Below are positions 10,988-23,574 of a stretch of 64,000 nt of DNA, in pieces; position 1 is the first letter of the stretch, and each line of letters starts with the position of its first letter. The DNA is from Ilex aquifolium (Eukaryota; Streptophyta; Magnoliopsida; Aquifoliales; Aquifoliaceae): contig OX637410.1 of NCBI GenBank assembly GCA_951799425.1, positions 1-64,000 of the forward strand. The letters are read 5' to 3'. The notes beneath the pieces were generated by a model. The model was not told the DNA's origin and did no database searches. It worked only from the letters and a program-made list of their open reading frames with translations. A program made the translations under genes and the position numbers.

Positions 10988-11268
10988 TATGACCCTCGTT
11001 TTTAGGGGTGTCACATGTATGGATAAATGGACCTGGTGTGGTCAATGTTGTATATTGGGCCTCGGATGGGTCATGTGATTATATGATGCACAGGTTGTGT
11101 TTTTGGGTAGAGCTCTCCGTACAAATGAGACTCTGCCCGAAATTTTGTTAAATCATGGACCCCGGTAGACGGGGCATAACGGCGCGATATCGAGTTACTC
11201 GGTATCTAGGGGTATTCCGCGAGTTGATGGGTAATCAACGGACCCCCGGATTTTGGGGTGTCACAGCT

Positions 11269-11280
11269 TGGTATCAGAGC
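11269..11280 (+). promoter_or_regulatory. Primer-binding site (initiator Met-tRNA)
   Basis: TGGTATCAGAGC, complementary to the 3' end of plant initiator methionine tRNA, starts three bases after the LTR end TCACA. It is the expected start point for minus-strand DNA synthesis in Tekay elements. Confidence 0.93.
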
Positions 11281-11622
11281 ATAGGTATACGAATTACCTA
11301 GGGCTTCATGGGCATGCGTTTAGACCATTGCATGCATTGTGCATTTCATGTAAATTGCTTCAAATTGTTACATATTATGTGCTATGTGATATGTGAATTA
11401 TATACATGGTAAAGTGTATATGGAAATGGACACACTAGGGTTAACAAACATAACCTTGGGAGTGGGAAAGTAAATGAACGGGATAGTTCGTGGGGTAAAT
11501 GTCTACTAGTAAGTGGCATATGCATTACTAGTGAGACAATGAGAGAATTCTCAAGATTTTAATTTTGATCCCTATCTTGGGATGCTAAGTAGTTGGTCCA
11601 TTGCTATCTTATGTGTGTATAG

Positions 11623-14600
11623 ATGGCAACTAGAGGAAGGGGACGTCGGGGTGGACGGAACAATAACCAACCACCACCGACCTTTGACCAACAAGCCTTT
11701 GTTGAGGCTATTGGTGCTGCGGCTGCAACCATTGCATAGGCTAGTGCAAATGTGGGCCAAGGAGGGTCAAGTAACCTCCAAAAGTTCAAGGCGCACCATC
11801 CTCCGACCTTTGTGGGAGGAGCGGATCCTATGGTGGCTGACAATTGGTTCCGAAAAGTTGAAAAGATCTTAGGGGCTATGGAGATCACCTCCGATGCCAC
11901 CAAGATAACACTAGCAACCTTCCAGTTCGAGGGAGAATCCCAGTTGTGGTGGGATTGGGTCAAGACCTCGAGGGACTTGGGGGCAACAACATGGGGGGAG
12001 TTCCGAGAGCTCTTCTTGGGCAAGTATTTCCCGGCGTCTGTTAAGCAAGCTAAAGCCCGAGAATTCCTGGATTTGAGGCAAGGAACGATGACAGTGTTGG
12101 AATACGTGGCTAAGTTCACGGAATTGGCCCGTTTCGCTGACGACTACGTGGCCACAGACATGGCCAAGGTAAGGAAGTTTGAGGATGGCTTGAAATTGTC
12201 CATCCGGGGAAAAATTGTGGGTCTTCGTCTGCAAGACTTGGACTCGATGGTTGAGACATCTATGGCCATTGAGAGAGAGATGGATGACGCACGGAGCATC
12301 CGGGAAGCGGGTGTTAAAGATAAGAAGAAGGTGGGCCAATCCTTTTCTTCAAGTTTGGGGAAGAAGCAAAGGACTTCGACTCCACAGGGCCACGACTATC
12401 AAGGCCAGGGCCAAGGTCAATCCTCCCAAGGCGGGAGAAATCAGAGGCCTTCGTTCCAGGCAGGCCAAAGGACTTGCTATCATTGCCACCAACCTGGGCA
12501 CATGAAGCGGGATTGTCCTCAGCGACAGGGATCCCAGGGCTTTGGGACACCCCAGTCCCAGTCATCAGTGGGACGTTCACAGACTCAGTCTGTTCCTCCC
12601 TACCACACCATGGGTCAGGGGAGCCAGTACCAGTCCCAGGGTGCTGCACAGGCCCCTACTACTTCACAATCAGGCCAGATGGGCCAGGGCATGGGTCGAG
12701 GTCGAGGACAGGGCTTTCAAGCCGGGACTTCAGGGACCCAGGGGCGTGTCTACGCCACCACACCTCAGACTGAGCCAGCAGATCAGTCGGTCATCCAGGG
12801 TACATTTTTACTCTCTCGCTTATGGGCCAGGGTGTTATTTGACTCTGGTGCATCTCATTCTTTTATTGCTGCATCATGTGTTAGAGATTTGGGATTAGAG
12901 GTTGAGACCTTGAAAGAGCCATTGCATGTGAGTTCTCCCCTAGGAGCTAGGGTGAGTATTGATCAGATATGTCGGGGTTGTGAGCTAGAGATCTCGGGGA
13001 TTCTACTCACCGTGGACCTTAGGGTCATGGACATGTCGGAGTTTGATGTCATCCTTGGGATGGACTGGTTGACGGCACACCGTGTTGTTATTGATTGTGA
13101 TCGGAAGAGGGTCACTCCTTATACGCCGGATGGTGTTTGTTTCAAGTTCCAAGGGGAAAAGCATGGTGTTTTACCCCAAGCCGTGTATGACTCTCGATGG
13201 CACGGGCAGTTGATGGGTTGGCTAGCAAGCCTCACCCTGGAGGACGAGGCGAGACAGGAGTTTGGTCTACCTCGGGTGGTTTGTGAGAATGAGGATGTTT
13301 TTTCGATTGAACTACCGAGATTACCTCCATATAAGGATGTAGACTTTACCATTGAGTTGTATCCCGGTACATCTCCTATTTCTATGACTCCACATAGGAT
13401 GGCACCTGCTGAGTTGCAAGAACTCAAGGTCCAATTAGAGGAATTGTTGGACAGGGGCTTTATTAGACCGAGCACTTCACCTTGGGGCGCTACGGTGTTG
13501 TTTGCCAAGAAGAAGGACAACACCCTTCGACTATGCATAGACTACCGACAGTTAAATAGGGTTACTATCAAGAATAGGTACCCTTTGCCGAGGATTGATG
13601 ATTTGTTTGATTAGCTGAGAGGGGCGCGGGTCTACTCCAAGATAGATCTTCGCACTGGTTACCATCAATTGAGGGTTAGGGAGGCAGATATCCCTAAGAC
13701 GGCGTTCAGAACCTGATATGGGCATTTCGAGTTTACCGTCATGCCATTTGGGTTGACGAATGCCCCGGCAGCATTCATGGATCTTATGCATAGGGTGTTC
13801 CAACCCTACTTAGATCAGTTTGTCGTAGTCTTTGTTGACGACATCTTGATCTACTCCAAGTCTGAGGAGAGTCACTTGAGGATTGTTCTCCAGACCTTAA
13901 GAGACCATCAGTTGTACGCCAAGTTCAGCAAGTGTGAATTTTGGCTTACGGAAGTAAAATTTTTGGGACATGTGGTGTCGGCTTCGGGTGTATCCGTGGA
14001 CCCGGAGAAAGTTGAGGCAGTCATGAATTGGGAAAGACCGAAGTCAGTCTTCGAGATACGCAGTTTCTTGGGATTGGCGGGGTATTACAGGAGATTCATT
14101 GAGGACTTCTCCCGATTAGCTGCACCTATGACGAGATTGACCCGGAAGGAGGTCAAGTTTGAGTGGAATGACTCGTGTGAGAAGGAATTCCGGGAGTTGA
14201 AGAGGAGGCTTACTTCAGCTCCCATCTTGATAGTTCCGGAAAGGGGACAGATGTACACAGTGTATTGTGATACCTCTAAGGACGGACTGGGATGTGTTTT
14301 GATGCAGTCCGTGAGGGTAGTGGCTTATGGTTCTCGGCAGTTAAAGAACCACGAGCAGAATTACCCTACACATGACATGGAGTTAGCGGCCATTGTCTTT
14401 GTCTTGAAGGCTTGGCGCCAGTATCTGTACGATGAGCAGTTCGAGGTGTTTTCAGACCACAAGAGCCTGAAGTACATCTTTACACAGCGGGACCTCAACA
14501 TGAGGCAACACGGATGGATGGAATATCTGGAAGACTATGACTTCACTTTGCATTACCATCCTGGTAAGGCAAATGTGGTGGATGATGCACTTAGCCGGAA

Positions 14601-16194
14601 GTCACGGGGAGTATTGGCTAGTGTAGCTTCCCGAGAGTGGCAGATGCTCAAGACTGTGGGACAGTTCGGGTTACGCTACATGGGACAGGTTCAGGGTACT
14701 TTGGGAAGTTTGGTGGCTACACCTTCCCTACTGAGCAGAGTGATTGAGTCTCAGAGGTAAGACCCGGAGATATTGTCCATCAAGGACCGAGTACGGTCAG
14801 GGACAGGTGATGAGGGTTAGACTATTCACTCGGATGGTAGCCTTCGGTTTAGGGGAAGGATTGTGGTTCCCCAGTCTGTGGAGCTGAGAGAGGAGATCCT
14901 CAGGGAGTTCCATTACTCTCGTTTTGATGTGCATCCAGGTGGCACGAAGATGTATCATGATCTTCGTCGCCAGTATTATTGGAGTGGGATGAAGAGACAC
15001 GTCGGAGATTTTGTTAGTCGATGTCTCACGTGTCAGCAGGTCAAGGCTGAGCACCAGAGGCCAGCGGGGTTACTCCAGCCTTTGGAGGTAGCTGAGTGGA
15101 AGTGGGAGCATGTCACGATGGATTTTGTGACCCACTTGTCACAGACATCGCGGGGACATGACGCGGTATGGGTGGTAGTGGACCGGCTTACTAAGTCGGC
15201 ACACTTTTTGGAGGTGCGGATGACCTTCACACTAGAGGAATTCTGCAGGTTGTATATACGGGAGGTTGTTCGGTTGCATGGGGTGCCCGTATCTATAGTA
15301 TCGGATCGGGATCCCAGGTTTACGGCTCACTTTTGGGAGAGTTTCCAGCGAGCCATGGGGACACAGTTGATGATGAGCACTGCTTTTCATCCCCAGATGG
15401 ACGGTCAATCAAAGAGGACCATCCAGACATTAGAGGACATGCTACGGGCATGCATCCTAAATCTCAGGGGTAGTTGGGAAGAGCACCTACCCTTAGTGGA
15501 GTTCGCCTACAACAACAGTTATCAGGCGAGCATACAAATGGCTCCCTATGAGGCACTATATGGGAGGCCTTGTCGATCTCTGGTTTGTTGGACGGAGGTG
15601 GGAGAGAGACCCTCTACGGGTCCGGATTTGATTAGGGATACCTCAGAGAAGGTGGACTTGATACGGAAGCGTCTTCTCACGGCTCAGAGCCGGCAGAAGA
15701 GCTACGCCGACAAACGGCGGCGACCTCTAGAGTTTGAGGTGGGAGATCATGTCTTCTTGAAAGTGATGCCTAAGAGAGGAGTGGTCAAGTTCGGCAAGTG
15801 GGGAAAGCTGTCGCCGAGGTATATCGGGCCCTTCGAGGTACTCGAGAGGGTAGGTACAGTTGCTTACTGGTTGGCGTTATCGCCAAATCTATCGGGTGTT
15901 CATGCGGTATTCCATGTCTCTATGCTCCGGAAGTATACTCTAGATCCGACACATGTGGTGGATTGGGGTGAGTTGATTGTTGATGCGGATGGGACCTTCG
16001 AGAAGGGACCGGTACGTATCATGGATAGCCGGGATCAAGTTTTGCGAGGCAAGACCATGAGGCTAGTAAAGGTATTGTGGCAGCACCGAGGAGTGGAGGA
16101 GGCGACGTGGGAGCGTGAGGACACTATACGTACCAATTATCCTTTCTTATTCAAGGATGGAGGTACATTCTTACAGTCATTTAGTATTGAATGA
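11623..16194 (+). pseudogene. gag-pol: Tekay gag-pol polyprotein, complete frame with stop codons
   Basis: One frame of 1524 codons runs from ATG 11623 to TGA 16192 with no frameshift seen. In order it has a retrotransposon Gag domain, a zinc knuckle [14 protein letters not shown] (12475-12516), an aspartic protease FDSGASHSF (near 12838), a reverse transcriptase with FVDDILIYS (near 13831), RNase H, an integrase with H-H-C-C (near 14935-15040) and DD35E-type core, and a C-terminal chromodomain-like tail. It is dead through in-frame stops at 11737 (TAG), 13612 (TAG), 13714 (TGA), 14758 (TAA) and 14818 (TAG). The integrase glutamate is also changed to lysine (15412-15414, SKRT where SERT is usual). 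The first and third stops are shared with the copy at 19112. The order and chromodomain place it in the Tekay/Del chromoviruses. Confidence 0.93.
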
Positions 16195-16257
16195 CTGTTG
16201 CATATGCATGTGAGTTTATGTGTATGTGTATGTGAATTTCGGGGACGAAATTCTTTT

Positions 16258-16270
16258 AAGGGGGGAAGAA
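16258..16270 (+). promoter_or_regulatory. Polypurine tract
   Basis: AAGGGGGGAAGAA lies directly before LTR2, downstream of the GAATTTCGGGGACGAAATTC sequence conserved in this lineage. It primes plus-strand DNA synthesis. Confidence 0.9.
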
Positions 16271-18754
16271 TGTAAAACCCGGGTGAATTTGAACTTTTTC
16301 TGAAAAATGGCAAAATAGTAATTTGCCACTGCTATGTGGATTTGAAATAAGTATTTCTCTAGACCTTGGATGAGGAAACGGACTTCGCCATTGGATTCGT
16401 ATCGCGAAATCTAGTTACCCTGTCAAATTTTGCCGAATTCCGAGATAGTCGGATTTTTCACGTTTTTCGAGGCGACGAGTGTCCGGTGACCCCCAAAAAT
16501 GAATTTTTAATAAAATTTTAATATTTGGGAAATAATTTAAAGAAAGTTGAAATAAAAATATTTGAGCTTGAACCGGAGCGAAATTTAATCGTTTCGGGGC
16601 AAAAACGGACCCGGACAAGTAGGGGACACGTGGTGCGATCTGAGCCAAGCCTTGGAAATTATAAATAGGGTTAAAAATCTGATATTTGGCAGAAATATCT
16701 CTGATTTTTCTGCTGGTTGTTCTGTTTTCTCACGTTGGAGAGGAAGAGAGGAGAGAAAGGGAGATTTCAAGTCTTTTTTCGACGATTTACGGAGTTCCGT
16801 CGGTCGGAATCCGTCGAGCCAAGAACTAAAGTCGATCTCCTCGACTAGGGCTACGTAGCCATACCAAGAACGAGGGATTTCACCGAAGATCCAAAGGGGA
16901 GATTTTGGCGAAATCAAGTCTTTGAGGTTTTAGTTGGTGTTCTTGAGGTTCTATCCTTCGATTCACGCATCAAGAGGTAGGGTTCTTCCTACTTTGATTT
17001 TATTCCACCCTTGGGTGTTGATAGACATAGGGTTAGATATAGGAATTGACCCAAGACATGTCTATGGAAATGGAAATGAGGAAATTTGGCATATAAATGA
17101 TTTAGGCTAATTTCTAGCTTGATTTTGGTATGTGGAAGTTACTTGAATGATTTTTTATGACTCGGTGAAATTTTGGGCATGTTATGTGTTTAACATGATT
17201 ATTGCCTTGAAGGTGTTTGATAAAATGCCTTGAGTAATTTGAAATATGTTTTGCATATGAATTATGAGATAACATGCTTGTTATTGTTGTTGATATATGC
17301 CAAGTGATATATTGATGGTATGATAGACTTTGGTGATTTTATGCTTATGAGATAAATTGTCATGGTACATGTTGACATGTGGTAGTAGTTGCTCATTTGG
17401 CATTCATTGCACCTTGAGCATGATGTTGCATCACATTCATGGGCATAAGTCATGAGTGGTGGTGTGTGTATGCATGGTTGATCACCTCATTTGCTGGTTG
17501 ATGTGTGGACTCGGAAAAAGGTTGGATCGAAGATTCCTTTGAGTCGCATGGTTCCATGAAAAACTTGTGTCGGGTATAGCAAGAAGGGCTAGACACTCCC
17601 TCGGGTGCGAATCCCGGTTACTTGGTTCATACACTCCCCTGTGGTGAAATTCCGGAAAAGTGTAAATGGCGTGCGGAGCCGGCGGTGCGAATCCGAGAAT
17701 CCGATACCCAAAAAGACACATGGTTTTGTTTTATAAAACACTCATTCAATGAGTGTTATCCAATGATGGTTGGTTTTATAAATACATGATTTTGTTAAAA
17801 CAATCATTGGATGGATTTTCGTACAAGAAAGATTTTAAGTCACAAGTGCATTGCATTGTGTTGTGGGAGTCGGTAAGGACTCGGGTTGAGTCACATGAGT
17901 GAGTCCCATCTCATTTCATGGCATGACAGGATAAATTCCAACATTGAATGCATATTTTTTCTTGGAATGTCATGGATTGTTGATTGTTGCATGTGTACAC
18001 TCCATATGCATCTAGGTGGGGAGTAGCCTCTATAGGAGATACTCTATTGAGCGTGGCTCACCCTATACAGGAAAATATTTTAGGTGCGGGTTACACGCCG
18101 GTGGACGGCTCTCATCCGAGTCACCAAGGGTGAAGAAAGCCAGAATGTGGCTTTAAATGATGCTTTTGTAAAACTAAACTTGTAATTTAGTTTTTGGCAT
18201 GTAATGTATGTAAAAGAGTTGTAAATTTAAACTTGTATTAACTATGTTGATGCATGAATTCGGAGGGTTTATAGTAGTTGGGTATATGTCACATTGGTGC
18301 ACGACAATGTCACAGTGGTACATTCCAATGTCACAGTGGTACACGACAATGTCACACTAATATAAGTCAATGTCACACCGATGCCAGCCTATGTCACACT
18401 GATACTAGCCAATGTCACACTGTTACAAACCAATGTCACACTACTGCAAGTCAATGTCACACTGCATACATTGACATATGACCCTCGTTTTTAGGGGTGT
18501 CACATGTATGGATAAATGGACCTGGTGTGGTCAATGTTGTATATTGGGCCTCGGATGGGTCATGTGATTATATGATGCACAGGTTGTGTTTTTGGGTAGA
18601 GCTCTCCGTACAAATGAGACTCTGCCCGAAATTGTGTTAAATCATGGACCCCGGTAGACGGGGCATAACGGCGCGTTATCGAGTTACTCGGTATCTAGGG
18701 GTATTCCGCGAGTTGATGGGTAATCAACGGACCCCCGGATTTTGGGGTGTCACA
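16271..18754 (+). mobile_element. Tekay LTR2, shared between two internal regions
   Basis: 2484 bases, TGTAAAACCCGGG to GGGGTGTCACA. It follows the polypurine tract of the first internal region, so it is that region's 3' LTR. It is also followed by a primer-binding site and a second gag-pol, so it acts as a 5' LTR too. TATA box at 16660-16667. A 21-bp repeat array lies at about 18286-18476. Confidence 0.92.
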
Positions 18755-18757
18755 GCT

Positions 18758-18769
18758 TGGTATCAGAGC
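18758..18769 (+). promoter_or_regulatory. Second primer-binding site (initiator Met-tRNA)
   Basis: TGGTATCAGAGC three bases after LTR2, identical to the site at 11269. It shows that a second internal region begins here. Confidence 0.92.
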
Positions 18770-19111
18770 ATAGGTATACGAATTACCTAGGGCTTGATGG
18801 GCATGGGTTTAGACCATTGCATGCATTGTGCATTTCATGTAAATTGCTTCAAATTGTTACATATTATGTGCTATGTGATATGTGAATTATATACATGGTA
18901 AAGTGTATATGGAAATGGACACACTAGGGTTAACAAACATAACCTTGGGAGTGGGAAAGTAAATGAACGGGATAGTTCATGGGGTAAATGTCTACTAGTA
19001 AGTGGCATATGCATTACTAGTGAGACAATGAGAGAATTCTCAAGATTTTAATTTTGATCCCTATCTTGGGATGCTAAGTAGTTGGTCCATTGCTATCTTA
19101 TGTGTGTGTAG

Positions 19112-21405
19112 ATGGCAACTAGAGGAAGGGGACGTCGGGGTGGACGGAACAATAACCAACCACCACCGACCTTTGACCAACAAGCCTTTATTGAGGCTAT
19201 TGGTGCTGCGGCCATAACCATTGCATAGGCTAGTGCAAATGTGGGCCAAGGAGGGTCAAGTAACCTCCAAAAGTTCAAGGCGCACCATCCTCCGACCTTT
19301 GTGGGAGGAGCGGATCCTATGGTGACTGACCATTGGTTCCGACAAGTTGAAAAGATCTTAGGGGCTATGGAGATCACCTCCGATGCCACCAAGATACCAC
19401 TAGCAACCTTCCAGCTCGAGGGAGAATCCCAGTTGTGGTGGGATTGGGTCAAGACCTCGAGGGACTTGGGGGCAACAACATGGGGGGAGTTCCGAGAGCT
19501 CTTCTTGGGCAAGTATTTCCTGGCGTCTGTTAAGCAAGCTAAAGCCCGAGAATTCCTGGATTTGAGGCAAGGAACGATGACAGTGTTGGAATACGTGGCT
19601 AAATTCACGGAATTGGTCCGTTTCGCTGACGACTACGTGGCCACAGACATGGTCAAGGTAAGGAAGTTTGAGGATGGCTTGAAATTGTCCATCCAGGGTA
19701 AAATTGTGGGTCTTCGTCTGCAAGACTTGGACTCGATGGTTGAGACATCTATGGCCATTGAAAGAGAGATGGATGACGCACGGAGCATCCGAGAAGCGGG
19801 TGTTAAAGACAAGAAGAAGGAGGGTCAATCCTTTTCTTCAAGTTTGGGGAAGAAGCAAAGGACTTCGACTCCACAGGGCCGCGGCTATCAAGGCCAAGGC
19901 CAAGGTCAATCCTCCTAAGGCGGGAGAAATCAGAGGCCTTCGACCCAGGCAGGCCAAAGGAATTGCTATCATTGCCACCAACCTGGGCACATGAAGCGGG
20001 ATTGTCCGCAGCGACAGGGATCCCAGGGCTTTGGGACACCCCAGTCCCAGTCATCAGTGGGACGTTCACAGACTCAGTCTGTTCCTCCCTACCACACCAT
20101 GGGTCAGGGGAGCCAGTACCAGTCCTAGGGTGCTGCACAGGCCCCTACTACTTCACAATCAGGCCAGATGGGCTAGGGCATGGGTCGAGGTCGAGGACAG
20201 GGCTTTCAAGCCGGGACTTCAGGGACCCAGGGGCGTGTCTACGCCATCACACCTTAAACTGAGCCAGCAGATCATTCGGTCATCCAGGGTACATTTCTAC
20301 TCTCTCGCTTATGGGCTAGGGTGTTATTTGACTCTGGTGCATCTCATTCTTTTATTGCTGCATCATGTGTTAGAGATTTGGGCTTAGAGGTTGAGACCTT
20401 GAAAGAGCCATTGCATGTGAGTTCTCCCCTAGGAGCTAGGGTGAGTATTGATCAGATATGTCGGGGTTGTGAGCTAGAGATCTCGGGGATTCTACTCACC
20501 GTGGACCTTAGGGTCATGGAAATGTCGGAGTTTGATGTCATCCTTGGGATGGACTGGTTGACGGCACACCGTGTTGTTATTAATTGTGATCGGAAGAGGG
20601 TCACTGCTTATACGCCGGATGGTGTTTGTTTCAAGTTCCAAGGGGAAAAGCATGGTGCTTTACCCCAAGCCGTGTATGACTCTCGATGGCACGGGCAGTT
20701 GATGGGTTGGCTAGCGAGCCTTACCCTGGAGGACGAGGTGAGACAGGAGTTTGGTCTACCTCGGGTGGTTTGTGAGTATGAGGATGTTTTTCCGAATGAA
20801 CTACCGGGATTACCTCCATATAGGGATGTAGACTTTGCCATTGAGTTGCATCCCGGTACATCTCCTATTTCTATGACTCCACATAGGATGGCACCTGCTG
20901 AGTTGCAAGAACTCAAGGTCCAATTACAGGAATTGTTGGACAGGGGCTTTATTGGACTGAGCACTTCACCTTGGGGCGCTCCGGTGTTGTTTGCCAAGAA
21001 GAAGGACAAGACCCTTCGACTATGCATAGACTACCGGCAGTTAAATAGGGTTACTATCAAGAATAGGTACCCTTTGCCGAGGATTGATGATTTGTTTGAT
21101 CAGCTGAGAGGGGCGCGGGTCTACTCCATGATAGATCTTCGCACTGGTTACCATCAGTTGAGGGTTAGGGAGGCAGATATCCCTAAGACGGCGTTCAGGA
21201 CCTGATATGGGCATTTCGAGTTTACCGTCATGCCATTTGGGTTGACGAATGCCCCGACGGCATTCATGGATCTTATGCATAGGGTGTTCCAACCCTACTT
21301 AGATCAGTTTGTCGTAGTCTTTGTTGACGACATCTTGATCTACTCCAAGTCTGAGGAGGAGCATGAGGGTCACTTGAGGATTGTTCTCCAGACCTTGAGA
21401 GACCA
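19112..21405 (+). pseudogene. gag-pol: Second Tekay gag-pol, truncated in the reverse transcriptase
   Basis: Colinear with the first copy from ATG 19112 through Gag, zinc knuckle ([14 protein letters not shown] region at about 19964), protease (FDSGASHSF near 20327) and reverse transcriptase (FVDDILIYS near 21320). It stops abruptly near 21405, just after the motif [11 protein letters not shown]. In-frame stops include 19226 (TAG, same codon as 11737), 19916 (TAA), several between 20100 and 20260, and 21203 (TGA, same codon as 13714). RNase H, integrase and chromodomain are missing. The following bases belong to a minus-strand LTR entered in its middle, so the loss came from a rearrangement and not from a clean insertion. 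Confidence 0.92.
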
Positions 21406-22810
21406 ACAAGAGGGCTCAAGATCTGAAGGCTTGGCAGAGTTATATTTAAATTTTTAAAATTTTGGAAGTGGTACTGGTACCTGACCATTCTATCTACCAG
21501 GTCCTTTCCATTTTCCAGGTACTAATCACTTAGGTACTGGTACCCTAGCCCACTGTTTGCTAGGTACCGATACCTATATGTCATGGTATCGGTACCTGAG
21601 CCCACTGTCCATTGAGGTACTGGCACTTGAAGCCTTGGTAGCAGTACCAAAGCCCACTAGAATCCAAGTATTGTTACCCGTAAGTCAAGGTACCGGTACC
21701 TGGGCCATCCAACAGCGTTGTACCGATACCTAACTGATCAGGTACTGGTACCTAGGCCTAAAGTTTCTCCAATTCTTTCCAATCTTCAACCTTTAACCAT
21801 CCAATCTCTTCCTATACACATTTATAAATTCATTAACACAATTTATAGTCCATAAGAATTCATTACCCAACCCTTTATACAATATTACAACTTCAAAATA
21901 ATTTACACCATTATTTTACAAAATGTAATTTGTAAGCCACATTCTGGCTTCTTCTAAACAAGGGTCCAGGTGAGGGCCATCCATCGGCGCTTGTCACACA
22001 CCTAAAATGTTGTTCCCACAAAGGGTGAGTCACGCTCAATAGGGTATCAAATCCTAGAATCGCGTCTATTTCAAAATACCATGTCATGTTATGAGGTGAT
22101 ACTCACACATGCAATGCAACCCGAGCCCTCTACCAGCTCCCATACCACATGCAATATCATGCGTATGCATCCGAGCATTCCAATCCCCCGCCATTGATGT
22201 TGAACATCCAATGACCATTTTACAAAATCTCGAGTCTTTCTTGGGGTGGTTATTTATGGACTTCCACCAACAAGTACCCAACCGACACGGCATTTATAAA
22301 CTTCCACCAACAGCTCCGCGTACGCCGACACACTTTATGGACTCAATACCAACAGAGTGCGTATCCAAAATTTCTGAGTCTTGCACTCGATGGAGAATCT
22401 AGCCCTTCTTGCTAACCCCGACCCTTTTTTCAATGCAACCGGTGTGACTCAGTCGAACCTAGATCCAACCTTCCCTAGCCCACGTATCAACCCACCAAGG
22501 ATGGTGTTTGATCAAACCATGCACACACCCACACTCTTGCCACATGCCCACATATTCGATGTTTCTCATGCATATGCAAAGTAATGTACATTTGCATTCA
22601 CCATGTTATGTTCAACATATCATAACCATATTATGAACATATTCCATCTCAATCAACATTTCCCAATTGTCAATTATATCATAATCATATAATCACAATT
22701 CACAACATCACCAAAACATGTTATAACATCTTCAATGCAATTAACACACTTAATCAACATAGGCATTTTATCCAACACCATCAAAGCATAATGTAAACAC
22801 ATAGAATGCC
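21405..22810 (-). mobile_element. Minus-strand Tekay 3' LTR, left part (C2), end missing
   Basis: Aligns with 1690-3055 of the minus LTR C1. The last roughly 260 bases of the LTR are missing and the sequence joins straight into plus-strand gag-pol. At 22810 it is interrupted by Athila-1 and resumes at 38643. The duplicated target ATGCC lies at 22806-22810 and 38643-38647. Confidence 0.85.
21469..21763. repeat. Array of GGTACCGGTACC-type palindromes
   Basis: About nine variants (GGTACTGGTACC, GGTACCGATACC, GGTATCGGTACC, GGTACCGGTACC and others) at the place matching the array 1746-1996 in C1. Most deviations from the palindrome are C-to-T or G-to-A at the central CG. Confidence 0.85.
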
Positions 22811-23574
22811 TGCTACAACTTCAAATATGTTAACTCAAGCGCAGGTTGTGCAATGTAATATAGACTCGGAAGACCGATGTCGAACCCTCAGGGAATAAAG
22901 AAAACAACAGTTACCACTTTAAAACAATTAACAATCTTATAACCAATTTTCTTAGAAAATGTGTTTTAATTGATAAAATTAGAATAAATTACTTAAAATA
23001 ATATGTAAAATACTAAAGCATCGGGGACACCCTTTCAAATCCATACGGTAATGATTAAAGACTCAGTTTCCATACTCAATCAAGAATCAAATTGTCAAGA
23101 GACTCCAGTCGGAAGATTTAGTAATAAAAAAACATAAACACCACTTTTTATACCAAATGTTTATTTAGAAAAATCAAAGAACTGCTTGCTGATTGTAAGC
23201 ATTTGATGTGCCCGGAGTCTACAACAAATCAAACTTTCCTAACAAACAAACTCCTGAATCAACCACATAATCCCCTGTTTATATTATTATGTGAAATAAT
23301 TTTAATCAACTTCAGCAGGGAATAACTAGTTATTTGTCTCGCAGGAAAATTCTAGTAATCAATGTATAATACACAATGAATCAAGAATTTTTACAGAACA
23401 AAAACTTTAGTAAAAAAACAAAAGTTGAATAAATAAAATATCACATACCATTAAATCATAAAGTCAACAACAATATCGTACTTCATTGAAAAGTTCTCCC
23501 CTAGCTTTAGTCAAACTTCTTAGCCAGACATCAAAAAACTCAACCAGAAAAAGAATAAAAAATAATGAAAATTC

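Larger units (their letters stand above)
8774..11265 (+). mobile_element. Tekay LTR1 (5' LTR)
   Basis: Runs from TGTAAAACTTGGG to GGGGTGTCACA, 2492 bases, and is followed by a methionine-tRNA primer-binding site. It is closely similar over its whole length to LTR2 (16271-18754), with differences of a few percent concentrated in the first 150 bases. It holds a TATA box (9163-9170) and a 21-bp repeat array near its 3' end. The left flank TTATC has no partner because the right LTR is joined to another internal region. Confidence 0.92.

Noticed and set aside
11604-12339. Long minus-strand frames opposite gag (11604-12119 and 11911-12339, and the same in the second copy)
   Set aside because: They mirror the coding strand of a recognised Gag and have no independent homology.
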